DNA from: Streptomyces regalis
GTDB lineage: Bacteria; Actinomycetota; Actinomycetes; Streptomycetales; Streptomycetaceae
Direction: 5' to 3'
Length of the DNA stretch: 64,000 nt
Assembly: GCF_001509475.1 (NCBI RefSeq)
Contig: NZ_LLZG01000411.1
Location: 124,001 to 188,000, forward strand
The translations under genes and the position numbers were made by a program. Shown in pieces: positions 27,507 through 35,120 of this stretch (position 1 is the stretch's first letter; every line of letters begins with the position of its first letter). The notes beneath the pieces were generated by a model, which was given only the letters and a program-made list of their open reading frames with translations, made no database searches and was not told the origin of the DNA.

Positions 27507-28406
27507 TCAAACAAGTGAACGGGCGAGCGACACGGCGCCCTCGACCGGTGCCACCCGAAGGGGCCGCGGCCGGGCCCCCGGCACGCTGTCGGCGAGAGCG
27601 GCGGCGAACGCGTCGTACAGGACGGACTGGGCGAGAACGGTGCTGCCGGCGACCACGACGTCGTCCACGCAGACCCCGCGGGCGGCGAGTTGCCCGACCA
27701 GCGCGGCCAGCGAGCGGGCGCCCTCGTCGATCACCGCACGGGCGAGCGGCGAACCGGCCTCGGCGGCCGCGAAGACGACCGGCGCGTGCCGGCCCCACTC
27801 CGCGGAGACGTCCTTGGCGCTCTCCAGCGCCGCGCCGAGTGCGGGTACTTCGGCGACCCCGAACGCGTCGAGGAGCCCGTGCGCAAGCGCGTCGGGCTCC
27901 TCGCCGTGGTCGTGCGCCGCCCACACGGCCCGCACGGCCTCACGGACCAGACCGGCCGCGCCGCCCTCGTCGCCGAGCACCGCACCCCAGCCGCCGACCT
28001 GGACCGGGCTGCCGTCGGCCAGCCGGCCCACCGCGACCGAACCGGTGCCGGCGACCAGACCGACCCCCTTGTCCAACCCGGCGGCGGGGACGAGCAGTTC
28101 GGCATCGCCGACCACCAACGCGGGCGCGTCGAAGTGGAGTTGGAGCGCGGTGCGGATCTGCTCGCACTGGCGGGGGGTCTCGCAGGCGTGCCCGCCGACG
28201 GCGAGGGCCGCGGGGCGGGCGCCCGTCGGTAGCGCCTCGGCGGCCAGTGTGGCCAGCCAGCCGGCGGCGGCCACGGGGTCGTGGGGCCGCCAGCCGCTGC
28301 TCGTACGGACGTGATCGGCCACCGGGGTGTCGCCCCTGAGCGCACGCAGATGCGTCTTGGTGCCGCCCACGTCGATGCCGACCACGAGGGGTGCGGAGCC
28401 TTGCAA
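27507..28406 (-). CDS. BadF/BadG-type ATPase, N-acetylglucosamine kinase-like
   Basis: A ~299-residue sugar kinase of the ASKHA fold: GIDVGGTKTHLRAL (phosphate loop), VAGTGSVAVGR and GGWGAVLGDEGGAAGLVREA, which match the GlcNAc kinase-like branch of the BadF family. It is divergent from the ROK regulator and sugar locus 2, with the ROK-type operator between them, so it probably phosphorylates the amino sugar delivered by that importer. A TTG at 28406 with GAGG upstream is the best start; the frame is open to 28466. Confidence 0.85.
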   Translation of the reverse strand: MQGSAPLVVGIDVGGTKTHLRALRGDTPVADHVRTSSGWRPHDPVAAAGWLATLAAEALPTGARPAALAVGGHACETPRQCEQIRTALQLHFDAPALVVGDAELLVPAAGLDKGVGLVAGTGSVAVGRLADGSPVQVGGWGAVLGDEGGAAGLVREAVRAVWAAHDHGEEPDALAHGLLDAFGVAEVPALGAALESAKDVSAEWGRHAPVVFAAAEAGSPLARAVIDEGARSLAALVGQLAARGVCVDDVVVAGSTVLAQSVLYDAFAAALADSVPGARPRPLRVAPVEGAVSLARSLV

Positions 28407-28535
28407 CAGGTCCTCTTTCGTCGTTGCGCGATGCTGCGACGGCGGGCGAACCGTGCCTGAAATCAAGGCAGTTGGTGAACTAGGGAAGCCCCGGGACGGG
28501 CCTCTGGCGGAACACGGCAGGCGAGTACCGTGACG

Positions 28536-28559
28536 TTCGTTAGGAAGTTAACTAACGAA
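28536..28559. promoter_or_regulatory. ROK-type operator palindrome
   Basis: Perfect inverted arms TTCGTTAG (28536-28543) and CTAACGAA (28552-28559) separated by eight bases that include GTTAA. It lies between the kinase gene (minus) and the ROK regulator (plus). It is AT-rich against the background, as ROK operators tend to be. Confidence 0.75.
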
Positions 28560-28702
28560 GTACAGTGCGTGTCAATAGGCGTCGCGAACTCGGCTTCCCC
28601 GGCCTGACGTCCGGGTCGGGATCGCGCGACGTCAGGGCAACCCATCGCCGCCTCCCGCCGAGCCGATCGGCCCGGGAGAGTGGCCTGTGACCTGGGGGAA
28701 GT

Positions 28703-29836
28703 GTGGAACACGACGTGGCAAGAGCCCCCCGTCTGACCGAGAGCGCGAGCGCTGTATTCGCCGTGCTGGCCCAGGCGGGCACCGCGACTCGGCCGCAGCT
28801 CGCGAGCCTCGCGCGGCTGTCCAAGCCGACGGTCTCCTCCGCCGTCGCCGAACTGGAGGGCGTCCACCTCGCGGCCCACTCCGGCACCTCCTCCGGCGGT
28901 ACGGGCCGCAGCGCCGCCGTATACCGTCTCGGCCCGGCCGCGGGCGCCGTGCTCGCCGTCGACCTCGGCCCCGCCCTCACTCGGGTGCGCGGCTGCGCCC
29001 TGGACGGCAGCCTGCTCGCCGAGGCGACCGGCCCCCGGGAGGACGCCGCCGACGTCGTGCGGGACGCGCTCTGCGCGCTGCCCGCGGATGCCCCGCTGCG
29101 CACGATCGTCGTGGCCGTCGGTGACGTGACCCCGCCGCAGCGGATGCGTCCCGCCACGGCCAAGGCCGGCCCCGTCTTCGACGCGGTGGCCGTGGCGCTG
29201 CCGCCCGGAGTGCCGGTCCATCTGGAGAACAACGTCAACTGCGCCGCGCTCGCGGAACTGCACGAGGGGGCGGCCCGCGGCCGTCACACCTTCGGCTATC
29301 TGCGGATCGGCGTCGGTATCGGTCTCGGCATCGTCGTAGGCGGACAGGTGCTGGCCGGGGCCAACGGCGCGGCCGGAGAGCTCGCCCGGCTGCCCTACCC
29401 CTGGGACGACGATCTGGAGCCCCGCCACGAGGCCCTGGAGGAGTACATCGGGGCCCGCTCCCTGCTGCGCCGGGCCGCCGAGGCCTGGCCGGGCACCGAC
29501 GGCCGCTGCCCCTGCACCGCCGAGCAGCTCTTCGCCCTGGCCGGGCAGGGCAGCGCCGCCGCCCGCGCGGTCGTCGACCGGCACGCCGTGGACGTGGGCC
29601 GGCTGGCGGCCGCGGTGACCGCCGTACTGGACCCGGGGCTGCTCGTGCTGGGCGGCAGCACCGGCGCGTTTCCGCAGCTCCTGCCAGGTGTGCGGGCCGA
29701 GCTGGAGCGGCTCAGCTGGCCCACCGAGGTGGTCAGCAGCCAGGTCGGCGATCTCGGCACGGTCGTGGGCGCGGCCCGGCTCGCGGTCGCCCGAGGAGTC
29801 CAAACCGTGACCGAGGCGGCGCGGATGAAGCATTGA
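28703..29836 (+). CDS. ROK family transcriptional regulator
   Basis: A 377-residue ROK repressor: winged helix (ATRPQLASLARLSKPTVSSAVAELE) and a ROK sensor domain (AVDLGPALTRVRG, LENNVNCAALAELHEGAARG, GVGIGLGIVVGG). As in the first ROK protein of the window, the CxCGxxGCxE zinc motif is absent (GELARLPYPWDDD follows). It reads toward importer operon 2 and is divergent from the kinase gene; the palindrome at 28536-28559 is its probable site. The GTG start follows GGGGGAA closely. Confidence 0.9.
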   Translation: MEHDVARAPRLTESASAVFAVLAQAGTATRPQLASLARLSKPTVSSAVAELEGVHLAAHSGTSSGGTGRSAAVYRLGPAAGAVLAVDLGPALTRVRGCALDGSLLAEATGPREDAADVVRDALCALPADAPLRTIVVAVGDVTPPQRMRPATAKAGPVFDAVAVALPPGVPVHLENNVNCAALAELHEGAARGRHTFGYLRIGVGIGLGIVVGGQVLAGANGAAGELARLPYPWDDDLEPRHEALEEYIGARSLLRRAAEAWPGTDGRCPCTAEQLFALAGQGSAAARAVVDRHAVDVGRLAAAVTAVLDPGLLVLGGSTGAFPQLLPGVRAELERLSWPTEVVSSQVGDLGTVVGAARLAVARGVQTVTEAARMKH

Positions 29837-30111
29837 CGGTTTCGGACTCGGTCTGCCAATGTCCGGACAAGCGCTTTCTAAGTCGGCCGGGACGTCGACT
29901 TGGGCGAGCGTCCCGCCCGTACTCGACGTACGGCAACCGCACCAGGGCGTGCTTGTGCGGCGACGGCCACAGCGGCCGGGGACCCTCGCTCGTCAGGATG
30001 ACGCGGCCGGGCGAGGCCGCGCCCTCGGAAAGCAAATTTCTCCTGCAAAATGCACCCGTGCCGCCTCGGTCGGCGCCGTGCTCCGTCCCCTACCACGAAA
30101 AGGGATCGAAG
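29837..30111 (+). promoter_or_regulatory. promoter region of importer operon 2
   Basis: This 275-base gap holds no gene. It begins with TTGACG (29834-29839), a -35-like hexamer. TGTCCGGACA (29860-29869) is a perfect palindrome and overlaps AAGCGCTT (29869-29876), a LacI-type core. The stretch near 30031-30053 is AT-rich. These suggest a promoter with more than one regulator input. Confidence 0.4.
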
Positions 30112-31434
30112 ATGACCACTGTGGGTGTGCGGCGCTCCCGCCGACTCGGCCGCGGCGGCATGCGCCGCCTGGTCCCCCTCGCTGCCGTGGCCACGGCAGG
30201 TGCCCTTCTGCTCTCCGCCTGCGGGTCGGGCTCCGACTCGGGCGGGACCTCCAAGTCGCTGACGTTCTGGATCTCCACGGTTCCGGGGCAGGACGCGGGC
30301 TGGAAGAAGATGGTGGCGCAGTACAAGAAGGAAACCGGCGTCGACATCAAGCTCGTCAACATCCCCTACGACGGCTACACGACGAAGCTGCACAACGCCG
30401 CGCAGGCGAACTCCCTGCCCGACGTGGCGACCGTGCCGGCGCTGGACCCGATCTGGTCGAGCAAGCTGATCGACCTCAGCTCCATCGCCAACAACAAGAC
30501 CAACAAGATCAACGCCAACTTCCTCGCCAAGGACTCGTCCGGGAAGGTGCTGTCCATCCCCTCGGACGTCACCGCGTCCGGCCTGTTCATCAACAAGTCG
30601 CTCTTCGAGAAGGCCGGCGTCTCCTACCCGACCTCGCCCCAGAAGACGTGGACCTGGACCGACTTCGTCAAGGCGGCGGACGAGGTCCGGGAGAAGACCG
30701 ACGCCAAGTACTCCCTGACGTTCGACCAGTCGCCCTCCCGGCTCCGCGCCATGGTGTACGAGATGGGCGGCGAGTACGTCCACGCGGACTCCTCCGGCAA
30801 GTTCTCGGTGGACGCCGCGACCAAGAAGGCCGTGAACTACTTCGTCGGACTGAACGACGACAAGACCATGCCGAAGTCGGTGTGGACCAGCGGCGCCGAC
30901 CCGTCGGCCATGTTCCAGAGCGGTGACGTGGTCGCCTACTGGTCCGGCGTGTGGCAGGTTCCCGCCTTCGCGGAGAGCATCAAGAAGTTCGAGTGGGCGA
31001 GCGTCCCGACTCCCGCCCAGCCGGTGCAGGCCAGCGACGTCAACAGCGGCGGCATGACGGTGGGCTTCAACAACAACGCCGACGCGGCCACCGCCGCGAC
31101 GAAGTTCCTGTCCTGGCTGTACGAGCCGGCCCACTACCAGGCGCTGTGTGAGGCGTCCGGGTTCCTGCCGGTCGAGAGCGGTCTGAACCCGAAGTACCCC
31201 TTCAAGTCCGAGGCGGCGCAGGCGGCGTTCAAGCTGTACAACGAGTCGATCCCGCTCTACGCCCCGATCTCCGGCTACTTCAACAGTGCGCAGACTAACT
31301 GGGTGCTGAAGGGTAAGAGCCTCACCGAGGACCCGACCAAGACGGAGCTCGGCAAGGCGATCAACGGTCAGCAGTCGGCCGACAAGGCCCTGCAGAACAT
31401 CGTGGACGGCTACAACCAGCAGGTCGGCGGCTGA
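30112..31434 (+). CDS. ABC transporter sugar-binding lipoprotein
   Basis: A 440-residue family-1 solute-binding protein. The lipobox LLSAC places the lipidated cysteine at residue 37; the mature part starts SLTFWISTVPGQDAGWKKM. Trp/Tyr residues (KTWTWTDF, YWSGVWQVP) are in typical sugar-stacking positions. The ATG at 30112 has AAAGGGA upstream. It heads importer operon 2; a strong hairpin right after its stop codon should stabilise its message relative to the permeases. Confidence 0.93.
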   Translation: MTTVGVRRSRRLGRGGMRRLVPLAAVATAGALLLSACGSGSDSGGTSKSLTFWISTVPGQDAGWKKMVAQYKKETGVDIKLVNIPYDGYTTKLHNAAQANSLPDVATVPALDPIWSSKLIDLSSIANNKTNKINANFLAKDSSGKVLSIPSDVTASGLFINKSLFEKAGVSYPTSPQKTWTWTDFVKAADEVREKTDAKYSLTFDQSPSRLRAMVYEMGGEYVHADSSGKFSVDAATKKAVNYFVGLNDDKTMPKSVWTSGADPSAMFQSGDVVAYWSGVWQVPAFAESIKKFEWASVPTPAQPVQASDVNSGGMTVGFNNNADAATAATKFLSWLYEPAHYQALCEASGFLPVESGLNPKYPFKSEAAQAAFKLYNESIPLYAPISGYFNSAQTNWVLKGKSLTEDPTKTELGKAINGQQSADKALQNIVDGYNQQVGG

Positions 31435-31446
31435 GCGTAGGCCGGC

Positions 31447-31484
31447 AGGCCGGGCGGCGGGTTCGCGACACCGCCGCCCGGCCT
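31447..31484. terminator. intercistronic hairpin after the binding-protein gene
   Basis: Perfect 14-base arms AGGCCGGGCGGCGG (31447-31460) and its complement (31471-31484) around a 10-base loop, starting 12 bases after the stop codon. Hairpins here in importer operons usually cause partial termination or 3' protection, giving more binding protein than permease. Confidence 0.75.
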
Positions 31485-31556
31485 CGGGGCCCACGTGATG
31501 CCGGGCTCATGGCCTGAGCCCACCGGAACCCAATCCACCAGCACGGAGTCAGGAAG

Positions 31557-32468
31557 ATGACCAAACGCGCCTCGGACGTGTCCTTGAGCCCGCCCAGGAG
31601 ACGCAGTAAGTACACCCTTGCGCCGCTCGTGCTCATCGCGGCCAATGTCGTGCTCTTCGCCCTGTTCTTCGTCTGGCCGGCGGTGATCGGGCTCGTCTAC
31701 TCCTTCACGAACTACACGGGCGTGGGGGCGTTCCAGTTCGTCGGACTGGACAACTACAGCAACCTGTTCGGGGACTCCACCTTCTTCGACGCGCTGACCC
31801 GGACGCTGCTGTACACCGTGCTCTTCGTTCCGCTGAACTTCGTGTTCTCGCTGCTCATCGCCAATGTGCTGGTGAGCAAGCACGCCAAGGGTGTGTCGGT
31901 CGCCCGCGTCTTCTTCTTCATCCCGTGGCTTCTGTCGCCCATCGTCGTGGGTGTCCTGTGGCGGTGGCTGTTCGGTGAGAATTTCGGACTGGTCAACTAC
32001 GTCATCGAGAAGCTCGGCGGAAGTGCCGTTCCGTGGCAGTCGAACGCGGACCTGTCGCTGATGGTGGTGGTGGTGGCGGCATCCTGGGCCTGGACGGGCT
32101 TCTCGATGCTGCTGTTCATCGCGGCGATCAAGAACGTACCTGTGTCGTACTACGAGGCGGCCTCGCTCGACGGCGCCGGTCCGTGGCGCCAGTTCATCAG
32201 CATCACACTGCCGAGCATCGCGCCCACTTCGTTCATCGTCATCCTGCTCAACACGATCCACGCGATGAAGGAATACCCGCTGTTCGCCTCCCTCAACAAC
32301 GGCGGACCCGGAACGTCGAACAACCTGCTTGTCCAGTACATCTACCAGACCGGCTTCAAAACGGGCCAGATCGGCTACGCGAGCGCCGCGTCGTTCGTGC
32401 TCATGCTCATCCTGATGGCCGTCGCGATCATCCAGCTGGTCGTCAACCGGCGGGTGGAGAACCGATGA
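31557..32468 (+). CDS. ABC sugar transporter permease (MalF-like)
   Basis: A 303-residue permease with six helices; the EAA docking motif is YEAASLDGAGPWRQFISITLP. It follows the binding protein after a 120-base gap containing the hairpin and overlaps the next permease by four bases (ATGA). No ATPase is encoded nearby. Confidence 0.93.
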   Translation: MTKRASDVSLSPPRRRSKYTLAPLVLIAANVVLFALFFVWPAVIGLVYSFTNYTGVGAFQFVGLDNYSNLFGDSTFFDALTRTLLYTVLFVPLNFVFSLLIANVLVSKHAKGVSVARVFFFIPWLLSPIVVGVLWRWLFGENFGLVNYVIEKLGGSAVPWQSNADLSLMVVVVAASWAWTGFSMLLFIAAIKNVPVSYYEAASLDGAGPWRQFISITLPSIAPTSFIVILLNTIHAMKEYPLFASLNNGGPGTSNNLLVQYIYQTGFKTGQIGYASAASFVLMLILMAVAIIQLVVNRRVENR

Positions 32469-33367
32469 CAACCACAGACATGCCACGCAAGGTCGACGCC
32501 GGGCCCGGACGGGCTGTCCGCAAGAAGCGGCCCAGCAGCGCGGCCAGTGGTGGGCTTCGGCGCGCGGTGCCGGCGACGACACTGCTGTGGGTCCTGGCGG
32601 CGCTCTACGGGGTGCCGGTGCTGTGGTTCGTCCTCAGCTCCTTCAAACCGGCGGGAGACCTGTTCTCCCTTCCGCTGACGCTGATTCCGCAGAACCCCAC
32701 CGTGTCGGGTTACAAGACGGCGTGGGAGAGTGCCAATTTCTCCCAGTACTTCATCAACACCACCATCGTGTGTGTGATCGCGACGATCCTCACGGTGGGA
32801 GTCAGCTGCTGCACCGGGTATGCGCTGGCCAAGTACGACAACAAGTGGCTCAAGGTCTTTTTCGTCGGCATTCTGGCCACCACGATGCTGCCGTCCGAGG
32901 TCATGCTCGCCCCGCAGTTCCTGGTGGTCCGCGACCTCGGCCTCTACAACTCGCTCGCCGGCATCATCCTCCCGGCCGTGCTCACCGCGACCGGGTGCTT
33001 CATGTTCCGCCAGTTCTTCCTGACGGTCCCCGACGAGCTCATCGAGGCCGCACGCATCGACGGCGCCCGTGAACTGTCGATCTTCCTGCGGATCATGGTG
33101 CCGATCTCCCGGCCCATCATGCTGACGCTCGCCATCCTGTCGTTCCAGTGGCGTTGGAACGACTACATCTGGCCGCTTCTGATGCTCAACGACCCCGAGA
33201 AGTTCACCGTGCAGATCGGCATCCAGAGCCTCGTCGGGGCGCAGAACATCAACTGGTCGGTGCTGCTCGGCGGATCGGTCATCTCCATGATTCCGCTGAT
33301 CGTCGTCTTCCTGGTCTTCCAGCGCTACGTCATGAACGCCGACATCAACGCCGGACTGAAGGACTGA
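32465..33367 (+). CDS. ABC sugar transporter permease (MalG-like)
   Basis: A 300-residue permease, second of the pair, with the EAA motif IEAARIDGARELSIFLRIMVP and the usual C-terminal NADINAGLKD tail. The ATG overlaps the previous stop codon (ATGA), which fixes the start and indicates translational coupling. The toroid enzyme gene begins two bases after its stop. Confidence 0.93.
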   Translation: MTTTDMPRKVDAGPGRAVRKKRPSSAASGGLRRAVPATTLLWVLAALYGVPVLWFVLSSFKPAGDLFSLPLTLIPQNPTVSGYKTAWESANFSQYFINTTIVCVIATILTVGVSCCTGYALAKYDNKWLKVFFVGILATTMLPSEVMLAPQFLVVRDLGLYNSLAGIILPAVLTATGCFMFRQFFLTVPDELIEAARIDGARELSIFLRIMVPISRPIMLTLAILSFQWRWNDYIWPLLMLNDPEKFTVQIGIQSLVGAQNINWSVLLGGSVISMIPLIVVFLVFQRYVMNADINAGLKD

Positions 33368-33369
33368 CC

Positions 33370-35088
33370 TTGCCCACCCCGCTCGACCACGAGTTCGTCC
33401 GCGCGGCGGCGCGCGCCGCCGACCGGTCGGCCGCCCCGTTGGCGGCCGACCCGGACGCGGAACCCGCCGGTCTGCCCCACCGCGCGCTGGCCCGCCGGGT
33501 GAAAACCCTGATCGCGGCGTACCGTTCCCCGGACTCGGCACTGCACGGCAGCGCACAGGCGGTCGCCGCCGCGATGACCCACCTGCGCGCCCTGCGGGCC
33601 GTGCAGACGCCCTCCGGCCTCTTCGCGGGCGGCGACAACGTCCAGTCACCGCCGGACTCCGCGTTCACCGTCAACGACGTGTGCGACGCGTACGTCCTCG
33701 CCGCCGCCGCGGGACCGGAACTGGCCGAGGTGACGGCCGGGCTCGCCGAGATCGCCGGCGCCGCCACCGCCAGTCTCCTGACCGGTGGCGTGCACACCCC
33801 GAACCACCGCTGGGAGCTGAGCGCGGCCCTCGCCCGGCTGCACCGGTCCTTCCCCGACGACCGACTCCTCGACCGCGTCGAGGAGTCGGTCGCCGAGGGC
33901 GTCGACATCGACGCGGACGGCCTGTACTCGGAACGCAGCGCCGTCTACGCGTCCATCGTGACCAACCCGTCGCTGCTGTTGCTGGCCGAGGTGCTCGGGC
34001 GTACCGACCTGCTGGACGCCGTCGAACGCAACCTAGCCACAACCCTGGACCTGATCAGGCCGGACGGCATGGTGGAGACCGTCCACTCGCGCCGCCAGGA
34101 CCAGAAGCTTTCGTTCTCGCTGTGGCCCTACCTGCCGCACTACCGGCTGCTCGCGATCCGTACCGGCCGGGGCGACTTCGCCCGCGCGGCCCGCCTGGCG
34201 GCCGCCGACGGCATCGACGACCCCGACCTGCTCGCCCAGACCCTCCTCACCCCGGATCTGTGCCGCGCCCTGCCGGCCCCGGACGCGGAGAAGCTCCCGC
34301 GCGCGCGGTACCTCAGCACCGCGCGCCTCGCGCAGCACGTCTCGGCCACCGCGCACACCGTGGTGTACGGCGGCTCCGACGTGCCCGAGCACCGGCGCAT
34401 CCGCTCGGGCCTCGCCTGCAACCCCACCTTCCTGCGCATGTTCGCCGGTGCCGCCGTCCTCGACACGGTCCGCCTCTCGCGGGTGTTCTTTGACCTGGGC
34501 CCGTTCCGTGCCGCCGACATGGAACAGCTCGCCGACAACCGGTACCGGCTCACCCAAACCCTCACAACCGCCTACTACCAGCCGCTCCCGAAGGACCGGA
34601 GGCGCGACGACGGCGCCTACCGCCTGGTGGACGAGGGCCGTTTCTCCGCGGCGATGGCCTTCCCCGACCGCCCTCAGGACGAGGTCTCCCACACGACCCG
34701 AGTCGAGGTCGACCTGCGGGAGGACGGAGCCGACCTACGGATCGACATCAGCGGCCCACCGGTGCCCTGGGCCCTCGAACTGACCTTCCGGCCGGGCGGC
34801 GTGCCGGAGGGCGCCGTACCGATCGGCGACGGACGCTGGTGCCTGACGACCGGGCCGATGACCTACCGGGTCGGCGACGACGAGATCCTGGTCGAGGCCC
34901 GCGTCGAGGCAGGCGAACCGCTCGCCGGGCCGGACCGGAGCGACGTACTGCGGTACGACCCGGGTCAGGACTACACCGTGGCGGGCGGCACCGATGCGAC
35001 GACCGGGAACCGCGTCTACATCGGTGGCCACGGCCCGCACACACTGACCGTCGCACTGCACGCCCGCCGACCCGCACCTGCCGTGTGA
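33370..35088 (+). CDS. heparinase II/III-like toroid protein, unassigned
   Basis: A ~572-residue intracellular protein (no signal peptide). The N-terminal ~380 residues form a helical toroid with conserved blocks DNVQSPPDSAFTVNDVCDAY, HTPNHRWELSAAL, DIDADGLYSERSAVYAS and RRQDQKLSFSLWPY; the C-terminus is a beta-sandwich. This matches the heparinase II/III lyase superfamily in layout, with Asn/His/Tyr residues suited to beta-elimination, but I cannot name a family. The TTG start has AAGGA upstream and lies two bases after the permease stop, so it is in the operon and should process the imported oligosaccharide. Confidence 0.75.
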   Translation: MPTPLDHEFVRAAARAADRSAAPLAADPDAEPAGLPHRALARRVKTLIAAYRSPDSALHGSAQAVAAAMTHLRALRAVQTPSGLFAGGDNVQSPPDSAFTVNDVCDAYVLAAAAGPELAEVTAGLAEIAGAATASLLTGGVHTPNHRWELSAALARLHRSFPDDRLLDRVEESVAEGVDIDADGLYSERSAVYASIVTNPSLLLLAEVLGRTDLLDAVERNLATTLDLIRPDGMVETVHSRRQDQKLSFSLWPYLPHYRLLAIRTGRGDFARAARLAAADGIDDPDLLAQTLLTPDLCRALPAPDAEKLPRARYLSTARLAQHVSATAHTVVYGGSDVPEHRRIRSGLACNPTFLRMFAGAAVLDTVRLSRVFFDLGPFRAADMEQLADNRYRLTQTLTTAYYQPLPKDRRRDDGAYRLVDEGRFSAAMAFPDRPQDEVSHTTRVEVDLREDGADLRIDISGPPVPWALELTFRPGGVPEGAVPIGDGRWCLTTGPMTYRVGDDEILVEARVEAGEPLAGPDRSDVLRYDPGQDYTVAGGTDATTGNRVYIGGHGPHTLTVALHARRPAPAV

Positions 35089-35120
35089 CCCCGACGAACC
35101 ACGCCATCGCAACCTCCGGC

